From positions 1-6,350 of the forward strand of contig CANQZH010000070.1 of NCBI GenBank assembly GCA_947628245.1: 6,350 nucleotides of DNA, in the 5' to 3' direction. The notes below the pieces were generated by a model, which was not told where the DNA came from, searched no databases, and worked only from the letters and a program-made list of their open reading frames with translations. This stretch comes from an uncultured Bacilli bacterium (GTDB lineage Bacteria > Bacillota_I > Bacilli_A > RF39 > UBA660). Of the stretch, positions 6,241 through 6,350 are shown piece after piece (positions within the stretch are counted from its first letter, which is position 1; each line of letters begins with the position of its first letter). A program made the translations under genes and the position numbers.

Positions 6241-6350
6241 TCATCTGCATTCAATCCTGAGTTTTTACAAGCAACTTTTGCTTTATTTAAAACTTTTAAA
6301 AAGTTGCGCCAATCACTATATTCTAATGCCTTTGAAAGTTCCCTAGCATA

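Larger units (their letters stand above)
5578..6350 (-). pseudogene. dinD: DNA-damage-inducible protein D (DinD), frameshifted and cut by the window edge
   Basis: In E. coli DinD is an SOS-induced protein reported to inhibit RecA strand exchange; relatives are widespread accessory genes in bacteria. Reading from the right edge, the frame is open for 150 codons with no start in the window. It begins YARELSKALEYSDWRNF (BRO-N-like part), continues through NIQDYKLSRYICYLIVQNAD and GQTYFAIQTRKQE, and ends at FHNAGYKGLYNG. The frame then breaks at GGG 5901-5903. The family sequence resumes one frame over as ETADDIFKRKKLRYRE, then ANLFRINQT, VHYEVGKKVRKAI and GGMMPEEMPTPKKS, to a TAG stop at 5580-5578. 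Without correction, the first frame runs 16 more codons to TAG 5846-5844. The two halves total about 257 residues; I estimate 20-30 N-terminal residues lie outside, which gives normal DinD length. There is no clean second start: TTG 5868 lacks a ribosome binding site. The lesion could be real decay or a sequencing/assembly error. AGG, CTC, GTC, TCG and AAC codons look commoner than in the neighbours, hinting at transfer. Confidence 0.87.

Noticed and set aside
5844..6254. A separate 136-residue gene starting at TTG 6254
   Set aside because: The same frame stays open to the right edge with DinD-like residues (YARELSKALEYSDWRNF), so the TTG is an internal leucine. The last 16 residues before the stop are out-of-frame read-through.
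32..6350. TGA read as tryptophan (Mycoplasma-type code), suggested by the AT richness and the lack of TGA stops
   Set aside because: The recognised proteins are full length with no in-frame TGA, and their 16 tryptophans fit TGG. With only five stop codons visible, the lack of TGA stops is not informative.

Overview
The window is a very AT-rich stretch (by eye 25-30% G+C) in which every recognisable gene lies on the minus strand and is packed head to tail. It suggests a low-G+C Bacillota/Bacilli-type genome, possibly one of the reduced gut lineages near the Mollicutes. The reasons are the RbgA - RNase HII - TopA gene order, a lipoteichoic-acid-synthase-type membrane sulfatase, AGGAG-like ribosome binding sites and strongly A/T-ending codons. 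The genetic code looks standard: all 16 tryptophans in the recognised genes fall in frames free of in-frame TGA, and the ones I spot-checked are TGG. The five visible stops are four TAA and one TAG.

In the direction of transcription (right to left) the layout is as follows. (1) 6350-5578: a dinD-family gene (DNA-damage-inducible protein D), cut at its 5' end by the window edge and broken by a single missing base at a GGG at 5901-5903. The two open frames seen here are the two halves of one gene, not two genes. (2) 5559-4675: rbgA, a circularly permuted GTPase for 50S ribosome assembly. (3) 4662-4015: rnhB, ribonuclease HII. (4) 4034-2052: a five-helix LTA-synthase-family phosphoglycerol transferase. 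(5) 2059-32: topA, DNA topoisomerase I with three zinc-finger repeats. (6) 26-1: the first eight codons of a further gene with a good ribosome binding site.

Junctions from rbgA leftwards are +12, -20, -8 and +5 bases, with no room for terminators or separate promoters. The block is therefore probably one transcript with translational coupling. Ribosome binding sites move the likely starts of rbgA (to ATG 5559) and the sulfatase (to GTG 4034), and support a GTG start for rnhB.

The genes group loosely as nucleic-acid and ribosome housekeeping (rbgA, rnhB, topA) plus one envelope gene. The rbgA/rnhB/topA neighbourhood is familiar from Bacillus, but there dprA and other genes separate rnhB from topA; here only the envelope enzyme does. 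dinD is the accessory element. It is fused tightly to the front of the operon, uses a somewhat different codon palette and is decaying or misassembled. I see no CRISPR array, insertion sequence, tRNA or rRNA. No gene-free stretch exceeds a few tens of bases. I do not see a clearly new biological system; the broken dinD, with a classic slippery heptamer just past the lesion, is the most unusual item.
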